Assembly: GCF_010093345.1 (NCBI RefSeq)
Contig: NZ_PDWT01000001.1
Coordinates: 620,001-684,000 of the forward strand
Length of the DNA: 64,000 nucleotides
Direction: 5' to 3'
From: Pseudoxanthomonas yeongjuensis
GTDB lineage: Bacteria; Pseudomonadota; Gammaproteobacteria; Xanthomonadales; Xanthomonadaceae
Within the stretch, counting starts at the first letter, position 1; each line of letters begins with the position of its first letter. Positions 12,301 to 22,511 of this stretch are shown here, piece by piece. The notes beneath the pieces were generated by a model, which worked only from the letters and a program-made list of their open reading frames with translations, was not told the DNA's origin and did no database searches. Position numbers and translations under genes: made by a program.

Positions 12301-12915
12301 TCAGCGCAACCATTCGCTGGCTGCGTCGGCCATAGCGCGACGCGAGAACAGCAAGTCCCAGAAGCTGCCGCCCAGTTGCCGCCACAACACCGCCGAGCGC
12401 ACCGCGGCCAGCAGGATCGCCCGGATCTCGGCGACCACCCCGGGCTGGCCCAGGTAATGCGGATTGCCTTGCACCATCACCCGCGGACGCAGATGGCTGA
12501 TGGTGTCGGCATACAGGCTGCCCAGCGCGGACAGCACTTCCGGATGCGTGCTGCCGGAAGCTTCGGCCTGCGGTGCGATCTCGGCGATGCCGCCGGCGAC
12601 GGCCGCGACCGTGTTGGGTTCGCCGACGAAACGGCGCTCCAGTTGCAAGACCGACAAGGCCAGGCGTGGCAGTCCCTCGTCGACATTCGCCTGCTTGTTG
12701 AAGTAGTCGCGCAACAAGCGCAAGCCGGGCGCAAGGTCCGCCACCCGGCCGTAGACCGCCTCGGGTGTATCGGCATCGATACGGAAAATACTTTCCAGCG
12801 CGGTCTGCACTACCGAAGCTTCGGATTGCCCGGTGTCGGCGATGCGCCGGACCTGGGCCAGGGCCTGGACCAGGCCGGCGAGGGCCAGCACGCGTTCGGG
12901 AAGGGGTCTGCTCAA
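12301..12915 (-). CDS. hflD: HflD-like lysogenization regulator homologue
   Basis: Mostly helical protein of 204 residues of the HflD (YcfC) family, named for CII binding during phage lambda lysogeny in E. coli; its general role is unclear. No ATG fits. A TTG at 12915-12913 overlaps the mnmA stop (TTGA), giving a protein of normal family length beginning S-R-P-L-P-E-R-V and implying translational coupling. The conserved F-N-K-Q-A and downstream N-P-x-Y-L regions are present. The order nudJ-mnmA-hflD is conserved with E. coli and supports the name. Confidence 0.85.
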   Translation of the reverse strand: MSRPLPERVLALAGLVQALAQVRRIADTGQSEASVVQTALESIFRIDADTPEAVYGRVADLAPGLRLLRDYFNKQANVDEGLPRLALSVLQLERRFVGEPNTVAAVAGGIAEIAPQAEASGSTHPEVLSALGSLYADTISHLRPRVMVQGNPHYLGQPGVVAEIRAILLAAVRSAVLWRQLGGSFWDLLFSRRAMADAASEWLR

Positions 12916-14030
12916 GCTGCCTGCTCCGCAAGTTGTTGTTCCAGCGGTGCATCGGTGCGCGCGATGACCGCGCCACCCAGGCATTCATCGCCACGATATA
13001 GGACCACGGACTGTCCGGGCGTCACTGCGCGCTCGGGATCCTGGAAATGCACCTTCAATGAGCCGTCGTCCACCACGTCGACGCTGCAAGGCACGTCGGC
13101 CTGGCGATAACGCGTCTGCGCGGTGCACTCGAAATGGCCGGCCGGCGGACCGCCTTGCACCCAGTGCGCACGTTCCGACCACAGGGTCGTGGAGTGCAGA
13201 TAGGGGCTTGCGGTGTCCTGGTCCACGTAGAGCACGTTGTTGGCCACGTCCTTGCCGACGACATACCACGGCGCCGCCGCCCGTCCACGCACGCCACCGA
13301 TCTGCAGCCCTTCGCGCTGGCCCAGGGTGAAATAGAAAACCCCGGGATGCTCGCCGATCTTGTGCCCGGCAGGGTCGCGCATCTCGCCGGTTTTCGCCGG
13401 CAGGTAGCGGCCCAGGAATTCGCGGAAATCGCGTTCGCCGATGAAACAGATCCCGGTGGAGTCCTTCTTCGCATGGGTCGGCAACCCGGCTTCCCTGGCG
13501 ATCGTGCGTAGGTCGGATTTCTGCAGTTCGCCCACCGGGAACAGGGTGGCCGACAATTGCTCCTGGCCCAGTTGATGCAGGAAATAGCTCTGATCCTTGT
13601 TGCGGTCGACCGCACGCAGCAATTTCGCAGCGCCACGATCATGGGCGATCCGCGCGTAATGGCCGGTGGCGATCTTCTCGGCGCCGAGATCGCGCGCAGC
13701 ATCCAGGAAATGCTTGAACTTCACCTCACGGTTGCACAGCACGTCCGGGTTGGGGGTACGACCGGCGGCGTATTCGGCCAGAAAATGCGCGAATACTCCT
13801 TCCCAGTATTCGGCGGAAAAATCGCGGAAGTGGAAAGGAATCCCCAGCTTCCCGCAGACCGCGACCGCATCGCGGCGGTCGTCCTCGGCACGGCAATCGC
13901 CACTGCCATCGTCGGCCCAGTTCTGCATGAACAATCCGGCGACCGCTTCCCTCTCCTGGACCAGGCGCAACGCGGCCACTGACGAATCCACGCCGCCCGA
14001 AACCCCCACGATGACGCGCGGCGCGCTCAT
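12912..14030 (-). CDS. mnmA: tRNA-specific 2-thiouridylase MnmA
   Basis: Cytoplasmic enzyme of 372 residues that thiolates U34 of tRNAs for Lys, Glu and Gln, using ATP and sulphur relayed from IscS. The PP-loop S-G-G-V-D-S-S is at residues 11-17. The two catalytic cysteines are C99 (V-L-C-N) and C195 (T-G-I-C-F-I-G). The start overlaps the nudJ stop by ATGA, and the stop overlaps the hflD start, so the three genes form a coupled operon. Confidence 0.96.
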   Translation of the reverse strand: MSAPRVIVGVSGGVDSSVAALRLVQEREAVAGLFMQNWADDGSGDCRAEDDRRDAVAVCGKLGIPFHFRDFSAEYWEGVFAHFLAEYAAGRTPNPDVLCNREVKFKHFLDAARDLGAEKIATGHYARIAHDRGAAKLLRAVDRNKDQSYFLHQLGQEQLSATLFPVGELQKSDLRTIAREAGLPTHAKKDSTGICFIGERDFREFLGRYLPAKTGEMRDPAGHKIGEHPGVFYFTLGQREGLQIGGVRGRAAAPWYVVGKDVANNVLYVDQDTASPYLHSTTLWSERAHWVQGGPPAGHFECTAQTRYRQADVPCSVDVVDDGSLKVHFQDPERAVTPGQSVVLYRGDECLGGAVIARTDAPLEQQLAEQAA

Positions 14031-14503
14031 GCAACCTGCTGCAGCATGGAAAGCGGCGAACGGCGTCCGCCAAGGTAGTCCTGCACCACTTGCCAGACCA
14101 GTGGGCTGCGATGGCGCGCCTGCTGGTCGTGCAATTCGGCCGGGGTCATCCACAACGCCTGGACGATGCCATCGTCCAGTGCGCGCGTCGCATCGTGCGC
14201 CAGCGGCTCGGCGGCGAAGGCGAAACGCAGATAATGGCGACTGCCGATCCCATCGGAATCGACGGTCTTCCATTGGTAAGCGCCGATGAAAGCGGTCAGT
14301 TCCACGTCCCAGCCGGTTTCCTCTCGGGTCTCGCGCAGGGCCGCTTCGGACAGGCTTTCATCGGGCTCCAGGTGGCCGGCGGGCTGGTTGAACACCAGTT
14401 TGCCGTGGGCCCGCTCTTCCACCATCAACAGGCGCCCGTCGCGGACCACCACGGTGGCCACGGTCACGTCGGGTTGCCAGAAGCGGCCTTCGCGGTAACT
14501 CAC
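14027..14503 (-). CDS. nudJ: NudJ-like Nudix phosphatase
   Basis: Nudix hydrolase of 158 residues. The Nudix box runs from G43 to W65 with the R-E-x-x-E-E-T-G core intact. The N-terminal P-D-V-T-V-A-T-V-V and the N-Q-P-A-G-H-L-E segment resemble NudJ, which hydrolyses HMP-PP and nucleoside di- and triphosphates. There is no ATG in a sensible place; a GTG at 14503, one base after the stop of the upstream gene, gives the usual family start. It overlaps mnmA by four bases. Confidence 0.88.
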   Translation of the reverse strand: MSYREGRFWQPDVTVATVVVRDGRLLMVEERAHGKLVFNQPAGHLEPDESLSEAALRETREETGWDVELTAFIGAYQWKTVDSDGIGSRHYLRFAFAAEPLAHDATRALDDGIVQALWMTPAELHDQQARHRSPLVWQVVQDYLGGRRSPLSMLQQVA

Positions 14504-14504
14504 T

Positions 14505-15008
14505 TCAGAGATCGTCCTTGCCGGGCGACAGTTCGGCTTCCATTTCGTCGGCCAGGCCCGAAGCGGCGCTGATCGCGTCATCCAGGGCTTCCTTGCTGGC
14601 ATCGGCAGCTATTTTGACCACGAACACCGCATTCCTGCCTTGCTTGACCCAGCCCCCCAGCTTGGCCGAGTTGGAGGCCTCCAGCAGGCGGTTGGCGATG
14701 GGCGCGGCGAAATCGTCGGTTGCGGACTCGTAGGCCGGCGACCAGATTTCGCGCACCTTGTGCTCGCCATAGCTTTCCACCGCGGAAAGGATGTAGACGA
14801 TCTGGCTTCGGCCCTCCTCGCCGACCTCGAAGACCAGCTTGAAGTCATTGTCTTCGTCGACTTCGTATTGGTAATCCAGTTCGGCCAGCTGGGCCTTGAT
14901 GCCGGCGTCCGCAACGGACCTTTCCGGATCCTGGGCATGCGCGGGCAGGCACAGCGTCAGACCGAGGCCCGAGGCGAGTAGTGAGGCGAGGGACAATTTC
15001 CAGTGCAA
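14505..15008 (-). CDS. Exported YbjN-like domain protein
   Basis: Protein of 167 residues starting at a TTG with GGAG eight bases upstream. The first 24 residues form a Sec signal peptide ending in P-A-H-A. The mature part looks like a YbjN-type alpha/beta domain ([12 protein letters not shown], then a strand-rich core and a C-terminal helix), a fold related to type III secretion chaperones and often linked to stress responses. The stop is one base before the nudJ start, so it is probably the first gene of the nudJ-mnmA-hflD operon. The start is 70 bp from clpS, on the opposite strand. Confidence 0.65.
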   Translation of the reverse strand: MHWKLSLASLLASGLGLTLCLPAHAQDPERSVADAGIKAQLAELDYQYEVDEDNDFKLVFEVGEEGRSQIVYILSAVESYGEHKVREIWSPAYESATDDFAAPIANRLLEASNSAKLGGWVKQGRNAVFVVKIAADASKEALDDAISAASGLADEMEAELSPGKDDL

Positions 15009-15066
15009 GGCGGGTCTCCGGTCGGGGCATGAATTGTGCGGGCCGCGATGCGGCCCGTCCAATCCG

Positions 15067-15079
15067 TATAATTCTCCCA
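15067..15079 (+). promoter_or_regulatory. clpS promoter -10 element placed for a leaderless transcript
   Basis: A perfect TATAAT (15067-15072) is followed by exactly six bases and then the A of the clpS ATG. Transcription should therefore start at or next to the start codon. No Shine-Dalgarno sequence is present in those bases. No good -35 is seen at 17-bp spacing. Confidence 0.6.
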
Positions 15080-15399
15080 TGCCCCGCAAGAACGAAAACG
15101 AACGCGACCATGGCGTGATGGTCGAAACCAGCAAGCCTGAGGTGGCGCGCCCGCCGCTATACCAGGTCCTGCTGCTCAACGACGATTACACGCCCATGGA
15201 TTTCGTGGTCCTGGTGCTGCAGCAGTTCTTCGCCATGGACATCGAGAAGGCCACCCAGGTCATGCTCCACGTGCACACCCGCGGCCGTGGCGTATGCGGG
15301 GTCTATACCCGGGAAGTGGCCGAATCCAAGGTCTCCCAGGTCAACGAATACGCCCGGATGAGCCAGCATCCGCTGCTGTGCACGATGGAAAAGGCGTAG
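15079..15399 (+). CDS. clpS: ClpS, N-degron adaptor for ClpAP
   Basis: Adaptor of 106 residues that captures proteins bearing N-terminal Leu, Phe, Trp or Tyr and hands them to ClpA. The substrate pocket residues are visible in [10 protein letters not shown] and the H-x-x-G-R-G-V-C-G turn. The ATG at 15079 gives the normal N-terminal tail and length. There is no ribosome site, and a consensus -10 sits six bases upstream, so the mRNA is probably leaderless. clpA follows after 224 bp containing an inverted repeat; aat, which creates such degrons, lies nearby. Confidence 0.96.
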   Translation: MPRKNENERDHGVMVETSKPEVARPPLYQVLLLNDDYTPMDFVVLVLQQFFAMDIEKATQVMLHVHTRGRGVCGVYTREVAESKVSQVNEYARMSQHPLLCTMEKA

Positions 15400-15406
15400 G
15401 GGCGGG

Positions 15407-15516
15407 GAAGGGGGCAGGGTAAATGGCGAAGAAGAAAGCCGGAATATCGGGCTTCGGCAAGCGTATAACGACACCGGACTGCCGCTTTCCCCTTTGCCAT
15501 TTACCCTTTCCCCTTC
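15407..15516. repeat. Inverted repeat between clpS and clpA
   Basis: Arms 15407-15427 and 15496-15516, both 21 bp, are complementary apart from three positions in the middle; both end in GGGTAAATGGC. They enclose 68 bp. There is no T-run beside either arm. It could be a small non-autonomous repeat or an mRNA structure tuning clpA expression relative to clpS. Confidence 0.55.
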
Positions 15517-15623
15517 ACTGCTTTCCAAGCTGCTTTCCATATCCTGAACAATGAAACCCGCCAGGGTTGTGGAAATCCGCTATACAGGCCTCATATTGTG
15601 GGGAACGGCAGTCGGAGTAACCC

Positions 15624-17906
15624 ATGTTCAGCAAAGATCTCGAGCAAACCATAGGCCAATGCTACAAGCGCGCCCGTGAGGCACGGCATGAATTCATGAC
15701 CGTGGAGCACCTGCTGCTGGCCCTGCTGGACAACACCTCGGCCCAGGCCGTGCTCAAGGCCTGCGGTGGCGATGCCCCGCGCCTGCGCAACGACCTGGAG
15801 CAGGCGATCGAGGCCTCGGTTTCGCGCCTGGCCGAAGACGACGGCCGCGACACCCAGCCCACCCTGGGCTTCCAGCGCGTGCTGCAGCGCGCCGTCTACC
15901 ACGTGCAGTCTTCCGGCAAAAAGGAAGTCACCGGCGCCAACGTGCTGGTGGCGATCTTCGGCGAAAAAGACTCGCATGCGGTCTATTTCCTGACCCAGCA
16001 GGACGTGACCCGCCTGGACGTAGTCAATTACCTGTCGCACGGCATCGCCAAACAGGGCGAAGAGAACGAAGCCGGCGGCCAGCCCGAAGGCGAGGGCAAG
16101 ACTGGAGAAGGCACGGAAGGCGAGGGCAAGGCCGACGCCTTGGCCGAGTTCGCCAGCAACCTCAATGAAATGGCGCGCAACGGCAAGATCGACCCGCTGG
16201 TCGGCCGTGCCGACGAAGTGGAGCGCACCATCCAGATCCTGTGCCGCCGGCGCAAGAACAACCCGCTGTACGTGGGCGAAGCCGGGGTCGGCAAGACCGC
16301 CCTGGCCGAAGGCCTGGCCAAGCGCATCGTCGAGGGCCAGGTGCCCGACGTGCTGCTGGACGCCACCATCTACGCGCTGGACCTGGGCGCGCTGGTCGCG
16401 GGCACCAAGTACCGCGGCGATTTCGAGAAGCGCCTGAAAGGCGTACTGACGGCGATCAAGAAACTGCCGGGCGCGATCCTGTTCATCGACGAGATCCACA
16501 CCATCATCGGCGCCGGTTCCGCCAGCGGCGGCACCATGGACGCCAGCAACCTGATCAAGCCGGCCCTTGCTTCCGGCGAGCTGCGCTGCATCGGTTCCAC
16601 CACCTTCCAGGAATACCGCGGCATCTTCGAAAAGGATCGCGCGCTGGCCCGGCGCTTCCAGAAGATCGACATCGTCGAGCCCACCGTGGGCGAAACCTTC
16701 GAGATCCTGCAGGGCCTGAAGCCCAAGTACGAGACCCACCATGGCGTCACCTACGCCGACGATGCCCTGCAGGCCGCCGTGGACCTGTCGGTGAAGCACA
16801 TCGGCGACCGCCTGCTGCCGGACAAGGCCATCGACGTGATCGACGAAGCCGGCGCCCGCCAGCGGCTGTTGCCGGTCGGGGTGCGCAAGGAACTGATCGA
16901 CGTCGAGGAAATCGAGACCATCGTGGCCAAGATGGCGCGCATTCCCGCCAAGCAGGTGTCCTCGTCGGACAAGGACGTGCTGCAGCACCTGGAGCGCAAC
17001 CTGAAGATGGTGATCTTCGGCCAGGATCCGGCCATCGAGACCCTGGCGTCGGCGATCAAGCTGGCCCGTTCGGGCCTGGCCAATCCGGACAAGCCGATCG
17101 GCAACTTCCTGTTCGCCGGCCCCACCGGCGTGGGCAAGACCGAGGTGACCAAACAGCTCGCCCTGCAACTGGGCATCGAGCTGGTCCGCTTCGACATGAG
17201 CGAATACATGGAATCGCATTCGGTCAGCCGCCTGATCGGCGCGCCTCCGGGCTATGTCGGTTTCGACCAGGGCGGCCTGCTGACCGAAAAGATCGTCAAG
17301 ACCCCGCACTGCGTGTTGTTGCTGGACGAGGTGGAGAAGGCGCATCCGGACATCTTCAACATCCTGTTGCAGGTCATGGACCGCGGCATCCTCACCGACA
17401 CCAATGGCCGCGAAGCCAACTTCAAGAACGTGATCCTGGTGATGACCACCAACGCCGGTGCCGCCCAGGCCGCGCGACGCACGATCGGCTTCACCCAGCA
17501 GGACCATTCCACCGACGCGATGGAAGTGATACGCAAGAGCTTCACTCCGGAATTCCGCAACCGCCTGGATGCGGTGGTGCAGTTCCAGGGACTGGGCTTC
17601 GATCACATCCTGCGGGTGGTGGACAAGTTCCTGATCGAACTGGAGATGCTGCTGCAGGAGAAGCACGTCAGCCTATCCAGCACGCCGGCCGCGCGCGACT
17701 GGCTGGCCAGGCACGGCTTCGACCCGTTGATGGGCGCACGGCCGATGACCCGCCTGATCCAGGACAGGATCAAGCGCCCGCTGGCCGACGAACTGCTGTT
17801 CGGCAAGCTGGTCGGCGGTGGTCGCGTCAGCATCGACGTCAGGGACGACGAGCTGGTGGTGGATGCGCAGTCCGAACCGGAGCGGTTGCTGCCGGCGACG
17901 GTCTGA
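15624..17906 (+). CDS. clpA: ClpA, ATPase subunit of the ClpAP protease
   Basis: AAA+ unfoldase of 760 residues that feeds substrates to ClpP. It has a double Clp N-domain (about 1-142), an acidic Gly/Glu linker (about 143-168) in which GEGKTGEG-type units repeat, a first AAA domain with Walker A G-E-A-G-V-G-K-T near residue 220, and a second with G-P-T-G-V-G-K-T near residue 498. An I-G-F segment near 624 matches the ClpP-docking loop position. The start has GGAG upstream. Length and the lack of a ClpB middle domain separate it from ClpB and ClpC. Confidence 0.96.
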   Translation: MFSKDLEQTIGQCYKRAREARHEFMTVEHLLLALLDNTSAQAVLKACGGDAPRLRNDLEQAIEASVSRLAEDDGRDTQPTLGFQRVLQRAVYHVQSSGKKEVTGANVLVAIFGEKDSHAVYFLTQQDVTRLDVVNYLSHGIAKQGEENEAGGQPEGEGKTGEGTEGEGKADALAEFASNLNEMARNGKIDPLVGRADEVERTIQILCRRRKNNPLYVGEAGVGKTALAEGLAKRIVEGQVPDVLLDATIYALDLGALVAGTKYRGDFEKRLKGVLTAIKKLPGAILFIDEIHTIIGAGSASGGTMDASNLIKPALASGELRCIGSTTFQEYRGIFEKDRALARRFQKIDIVEPTVGETFEILQGLKPKYETHHGVTYADDALQAAVDLSVKHIGDRLLPDKAIDVIDEAGARQRLLPVGVRKELIDVEEIETIVAKMARIPAKQVSSSDKDVLQHLERNLKMVIFGQDPAIETLASAIKLARSGLANPDKPIGNFLFAGPTGVGKTEVTKQLALQLGIELVRFDMSEYMESHSVSRLIGAPPGYVGFDQGGLLTEKIVKTPHCVLLLDEVEKAHPDIFNILLQVMDRGILTDTNGREANFKNVILVMTTNAGAAQAARRTIGFTQQDHSTDAMEVIRKSFTPEFRNRLDAVVQFQGLGFDHILRVVDKFLIELEMLLQEKHVSLSSTPAARDWLARHGFDPLMGARPMTRLIQDRIKRPLADELLFGKLVGGGRVSIDVRDDELVVDAQSEPERLLPATV

Positions 17907-17947
17907 CCGACGCCGGCGCCGGCAAGTCCCTTTCTTCGCTGGCGGGG

Positions 17948-18316
17948 TCAACGCTGCCGGCGGCTGTACTTCTCGTACTCGATCTCATCGACGCGCAACA
18001 CCTCTCGTGCGTCGCAACTGTCGCGCTTGGTCTTGACCTTGCTGGCCGCCGGGCACAACTGGTTGTCTTTCCCGTCGGTGGCTATCTTGACGCTGGAGGA
18101 AAGGGTGATGGCGCTGCAACCGCTGCCACCGAAAGCGATGCGGTAATACGCATCACCGTCCTTGACCATCAGGTATTGGGACCCAAAACGCGCTACCTGG
18201 TAATCGGGGGAAAGTTCGACGCAATCGGCAAGCGGCTCGCTGCGGTCTTTCGCATGGGCCGCGGTCGCGCATGCCGCCAACAGGACGAAGGCGATCGGGA
18301 ATCTGGGTTTGAACAT
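17948..18316 (-). CDS. Small secreted protein of unknown function
   Basis: Protein of 122 residues with a Sec signal peptide (cleavage likely after A-H-A at residue 22). The mature part of about 100 residues contains four cysteines, at about positions 32, 67, 88 and 100, enough for two disulphides in the periplasm. It has a basic C-terminal tail. I recognise no family with confidence; it resembles short conserved periplasmic proteins of Xanthomonadaceae. It converges with clpA (41 bp apart) and lies downstream of infA on the same strand. Confidence 0.68.
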   Translation of the reverse strand: MFKPRFPIAFVLLAACATAAHAKDRSEPLADCVELSPDYQVARFGSQYLMVKDGDAYYRIAFGGSGCSAITLSSSVKIATDGKDNQLCPAASKVKTKRDSCDAREVLRVDEIEYEKYSRRQR

Positions 18317-18451
18317 GGACAGGCCTGGCTGATGTGGCGACCCGGAAGCGGGCCGAACTCAGGTTAGGTTCCTGTGCGGGAAAGCGAATCTGTATGAAGT
18401 GCCGGTGACCAATTGCATGGCGCCAGGCCAAACCATGCAAAGTGCCGGTGC

Positions 18452-18670
18452 TTACTTCATGCGATAGGTGATCCGACCCTTGGTCAGGTCGTAAGGGGTC
18501 ATTTCGACCTTGACCTTGTCGCCGGTGAGGATGCGGATGTAGTTCTTGCGCATGCGTCCGGAGATGTGGGCGATGATTTCATGCCCGTTCTCCAGCTTGA
18601 CCCGGAACATGGTATTGGGCAGCGTCTCGGTGACGGTGCCTTCGAATTCAATTGAGTCGTCTTTCGACAT
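18452..18670 (-). CDS. infA: Translation initiation factor IF-1
   Basis: Essential 72-residue S1/OB-fold protein that binds the ribosomal A site during initiation. Almost every position fits the family, from [10 protein letters not shown] to the R-I-T-Y-R-M-K end. Placement between clpA and aat is conserved across many gammaproteobacteria. No serine tRNA gene, found in this interval in E. coli, is visible here. Confidence 0.98.
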   Translation of the reverse strand: MSKDDSIEFEGTVTETLPNTMFRVKLENGHEIIAHISGRMRKNYIRILTGDKVKVEMTPYDLTKGRITYRMK

Positions 18671-18753
18671 GTAGACCTGCAGGTGTCGCGGGCGGCGCGG
18701 GGCCGTAAGAGCGGGGATTCTACGCGCCGCCCGCCCTGCATGCAAAAAAAGCG

Positions 18754-19497
18754 TTAACCAGCGCTGGTTTCAGCCAGTGCGGAAGCCTCAACCACGCCGA
18801 ACCCGGCAGTCCAACTGCCTATTGTTCCAGCTTCCCCGGCCAGCTCCGCGACGCGGGCGAGGAATTCGGGCCGCGGCCAGCTTTCCGCGCCCAGGCTCAG
18901 CAGATGCGGGTTCTCGACCTGGGCATCGATCAGCGGCCAGCCCCATGCACGCAGGCGATGGGCCAGGGCCGCAAGGGCGACCTTGGAGCCGCCCGATTCG
19001 CCGCTGTACATGCTCTCGCCAAAGAACATCCGGCCGATCGCCACGCCATAGAGGCCTCCCACCAATCGGTCCTGGTAGAAGACTTCGACCGAATGCGCGT
19101 GGCCCAGGCGGTGCAATTGCAGGTAGGCGGACCGCATCGCGTCGGTGATCCAGGTGCCGTCCTGGCCCGGGCGGGGCGTGCCGGCGCAGGCAGCCATGAC
19201 CTGGGCGAAGACGGTGTCGGCGCGCACCTGCCAGGTGCTGTGGCGTAGCCCGCGGCGGAAGCGGGAGGACAGGCGCACGCCATCGGTGCGGAACACCATG
19301 CGCGGATCCGGCGCCCACCACAGGATCGGCTGGCCTTCGGAGTACCAGGGGAAGATGCCGTGGCGATAGGCGTTGAGCAGGCGTTGCGCGGACAGATCGC
19401 CGCCGATGGCCAGCAGGCCGTCGGGCTGCCGCAGGGCGGTTTCCGCGGAAGGGAAGGGCGCCTCGGGGTCGGGCGACAGGAAAGCAGGGCGGCGCAT
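18754..19497 (-). CDS. aat: Leucyl/phenylalanyl-tRNA-protein transferase
   Basis: Enzyme of 247 residues that adds Leu or Phe from aminoacyl-tRNA to proteins with N-terminal Lys or Arg, creating degrons read by ClpS. Family motifs are present: G-I-F-P-W-Y near residue 48, W-W-x-P-D-P-R and G-G-x-Y-G, then M-F-F-G-E-S-M-Y-S. It shares the neighbourhood with clpS, clpA and infA, so production and reading of the degron are encoded within 5 kb. A GTAG-type inverted repeat lies directly upstream of its start. Confidence 0.96.
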   Translation of the reverse strand: MRRPAFLSPDPEAPFPSAETALRQPDGLLAIGGDLSAQRLLNAYRHGIFPWYSEGQPILWWAPDPRMVFRTDGVRLSSRFRRGLRHSTWQVRADTVFAQVMAACAGTPRPGQDGTWITDAMRSAYLQLHRLGHAHSVEVFYQDRLVGGLYGVAIGRMFFGESMYSGESGGSKVALAALAHRLRAWGWPLIDAQVENPHLLSLGAESWPRPEFLARVAELAGEAGTIGSWTAGFGVVEASALAETSAG

Positions 19498-19521
19498 CGA
19501 GGCAGATTAACCCGTGCATGT

Positions 19522-19616
19522 CGTAGGAGCGACGCGAGTCGCGACTGAAGAATAAAGCCGAACTATCGAATCGTTCCATGACCGGACTTTCAGTCGCGAC
19601 TCACGTCGCTCCTACG
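19522..19616. repeat. REP-like inverted pair, GTAGGAGCGACG family
   Basis: Two 28-bp arms (19522-19549 and 19589-19616) are complementary except for one base. Each outer end reads CGTAGGAGCGACG. The sequence differs from the pair at 12172 but shares the GTAGGAGCG head. The right arm runs into the end of the next gene and supplies its TAG stop codon. Confidence 0.8.
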
Positions 19617-20754
19617 CCGCGGTCTTGAACGGTGAGTGCGCCGCCAGCGTCGCCGCATAGCGCTCGATCGAGCGGGTTTCCTCCGCGCACCAGCGACGCA
19701 GGGCATCGGCGAACTCCGCATCGGCGATCCAGTGCCGGCTGCGCACGAAGGCCGGCAGGAAGCCCCGCGCCAGTTTGTGTTCGCCCTGCGCGCCCGGCTC
19801 GAACACCTTGAGCCCTTCGCGCAGGCAATATTCGATGCCCTGGTAGTAGCAGGTCTCGAAATGCAGGCCGGGCAGGCGGCTGTCATCCTGCATGCCGCTT
19901 GCGCCCCAGTAGCGGCCGTAGAGGGTTTCGCCGCCGCGCAGGCATAATGCTCCGGCGATCGGTCGCCCCTCGCGTTCAGCCAGGAAAATGACCAGATTGC
20001 GCGGCATGGTGCTGGCCAGATGGCGCAGGAATTCCAGGGTCAATGCCGGCGAATTGCCATAGTCGCGGAAGGTCAGCAGATAGAAGGCGAACATCGTCGC
20101 CAGGTCTCGCTCGCTGGCCTCGTCGCCATGCACCACGCGATAGCTGACGCCGGCGCGCTGCACCTTGGCGCGCTCCTGGCGGATATTCTTGCGATGTTTG
20201 TGGTCGAAGGTAGCGAGGAAACCGTCGAAGTCGCTCCAGCCAGCTTCATTGCGCCAGTGGTATTGCACGTCGATGCGCGGAAGCCAGCTCGGGTCGAACT
20301 CGCTGTCTTCCGCCGCCGTGTGGAAGTTGATGTGCGCCGAGGACAGTCCGCTGTTGCGCGATTGTTCGATCACTGCCTCCAGCAAGGCCTTCCTGTGGGC
20401 TTCCGTCCGCGCCAGCAGGCGCGGGCCGGTGACGGGCGAGTAGGGCACCGCACCCAGCCATTTCGGGAAATAATCGCGGCCATGCTGCGCATAGGCGTGC
20501 GCCCAGGCGTGGTCGAAGACGAACTCGCCATGGGAATTGGTCTTCAGGTAACCCGGTGCGGCGGCGACCATGCGCTCGCCTTCCCACAAGGTGAGGTGAT
20601 GCGGCGTCCAACCCCAGTCCTCGCGCAGGCAGCCGTGCTGTTCCAGGCCGGAGAGGAAGGCGTGGGTGACGAAGGGGTTGCTTCCATCGTGCAAGGCATC
20701 CCATCTGGATTCGGCAACCTGCGGCAGGTCGTCAACGATGCGCAGCCTGGTCAT
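19612..20754 (-). CDS. FemAB-like/GNAT-fold protein (DUF482 type)
   Basis: Cytoplasmic protein of 380 residues matching the FemAB-like DUF482 family. Visible features: H-A-F-L near residue 31, an N-terminal half with P-Y-S-P-V-T-G-P near 103, the conserved D-H-K-H-R-K-N-I-R-Q-E-R block near 184, and a C-terminal half with G-A-L-C-L-R-G and F-E-P-G-A-Q-G-E-H-K-L-A-R-G. These are often annotated as N-acetyltransferases, but no substrate is known. Its ATG overlaps the GNAT stop (ATGA), which itself overlaps trxB, so the three are probably cotranscribed. The stop codon lies within the REP-like arm. Confidence 0.85.
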   Translation of the reverse strand: MTRLRIVDDLPQVAESRWDALHDGSNPFVTHAFLSGLEQHGCLREDWGWTPHHLTLWEGERMVAAAPGYLKTNSHGEFVFDHAWAHAYAQHGRDYFPKWLGAVPYSPVTGPRLLARTEAHRKALLEAVIEQSRNSGLSSAHINFHTAAEDSEFDPSWLPRIDVQYHWRNEAGWSDFDGFLATFDHKHRKNIRQERAKVQRAGVSYRVVHGDEASERDLATMFAFYLLTFRDYGNSPALTLEFLRHLASTMPRNLVIFLAEREGRPIAGALCLRGGETLYGRYWGASGMQDDSRLPGLHFETCYYQGIEYCLREGLKVFEPGAQGEHKLARGFLPAFVRSRHWIADAEFADALRRWCAEETRSIERYAATLAAHSPFKTAA

Positions 20755-21187
20755 GCAGGCTTGCTGGCCGCTCGCCGATAGACGTCGGGATCGTGCTTCT
20801 GCATGTGCAGCTCCGGCTGGTCCAGCGCGGTGAAGCCGAGTCGGCCATACAAGCCCTGCATATCGCGCGTCACCAGGTGCCAGCGGCGCAGGCCCTGCAG
20901 GCGGGAATCCTGCATCAGGGCGCGCACGATATCGCGCCCGTAACCCTTGCCGCGATGGTCGGGAACCACGAAGACATCGGCGAGGTAGGCGAATGTGGCC
21001 TGGTCCGTCACCGCGCGGGCGAAAGCCACCTGCGCGCCATCGACGTACCCGCCATAGCAGACCGAGTTGGCCAGGGCGCGCTCAAGCGTGGGCAACGGAA
21101 TGTCCGCGGCCCAGTAGGAGCTGCGCGACAGGAAACCATGGATCAGCCCGACCTCGAGTTCGGCCGGATCGGCGCTGATCCGCAGCA

Positions 21188-21188
<1 letters not shown>
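20751..21188 (-). CDS. GNAT family N-acetyltransferase
   Basis: Protein of 145 residues. The acetyl-CoA-binding motif is V-V-P-D-H-R-G-K-G-Y-G-R (about 75-86), followed by W-H-L-V-T-R-D and a C-terminal Y-G-R-L-G-F. The start is the ATG at 21188, overlapping the trxB stop as TGATG; a GTG three bases upstream is less likely. The closest described types act on small amines or amino acids, but the substrate cannot be read from the sequence. Translational coupling to trxB on one side and the FemAB-like gene on the other is clear. Confidence 0.88.

Positions 21189-22511
<1,323 letters not shown>

Noticed and set aside
17907-17947. Terminator between clpA and the convergent secreted gene
   Set aside because: A GCCGGCGCCGGC palindrome is present, but the stem is short and has no T-run on either side.
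18317-18451. tRNA-Ser between clpA and infA, by synteny with E. coli
   Set aside because: No cloverleaf or CCA-type 3' end could be found in this 135-bp gap or around the small secreted gene.
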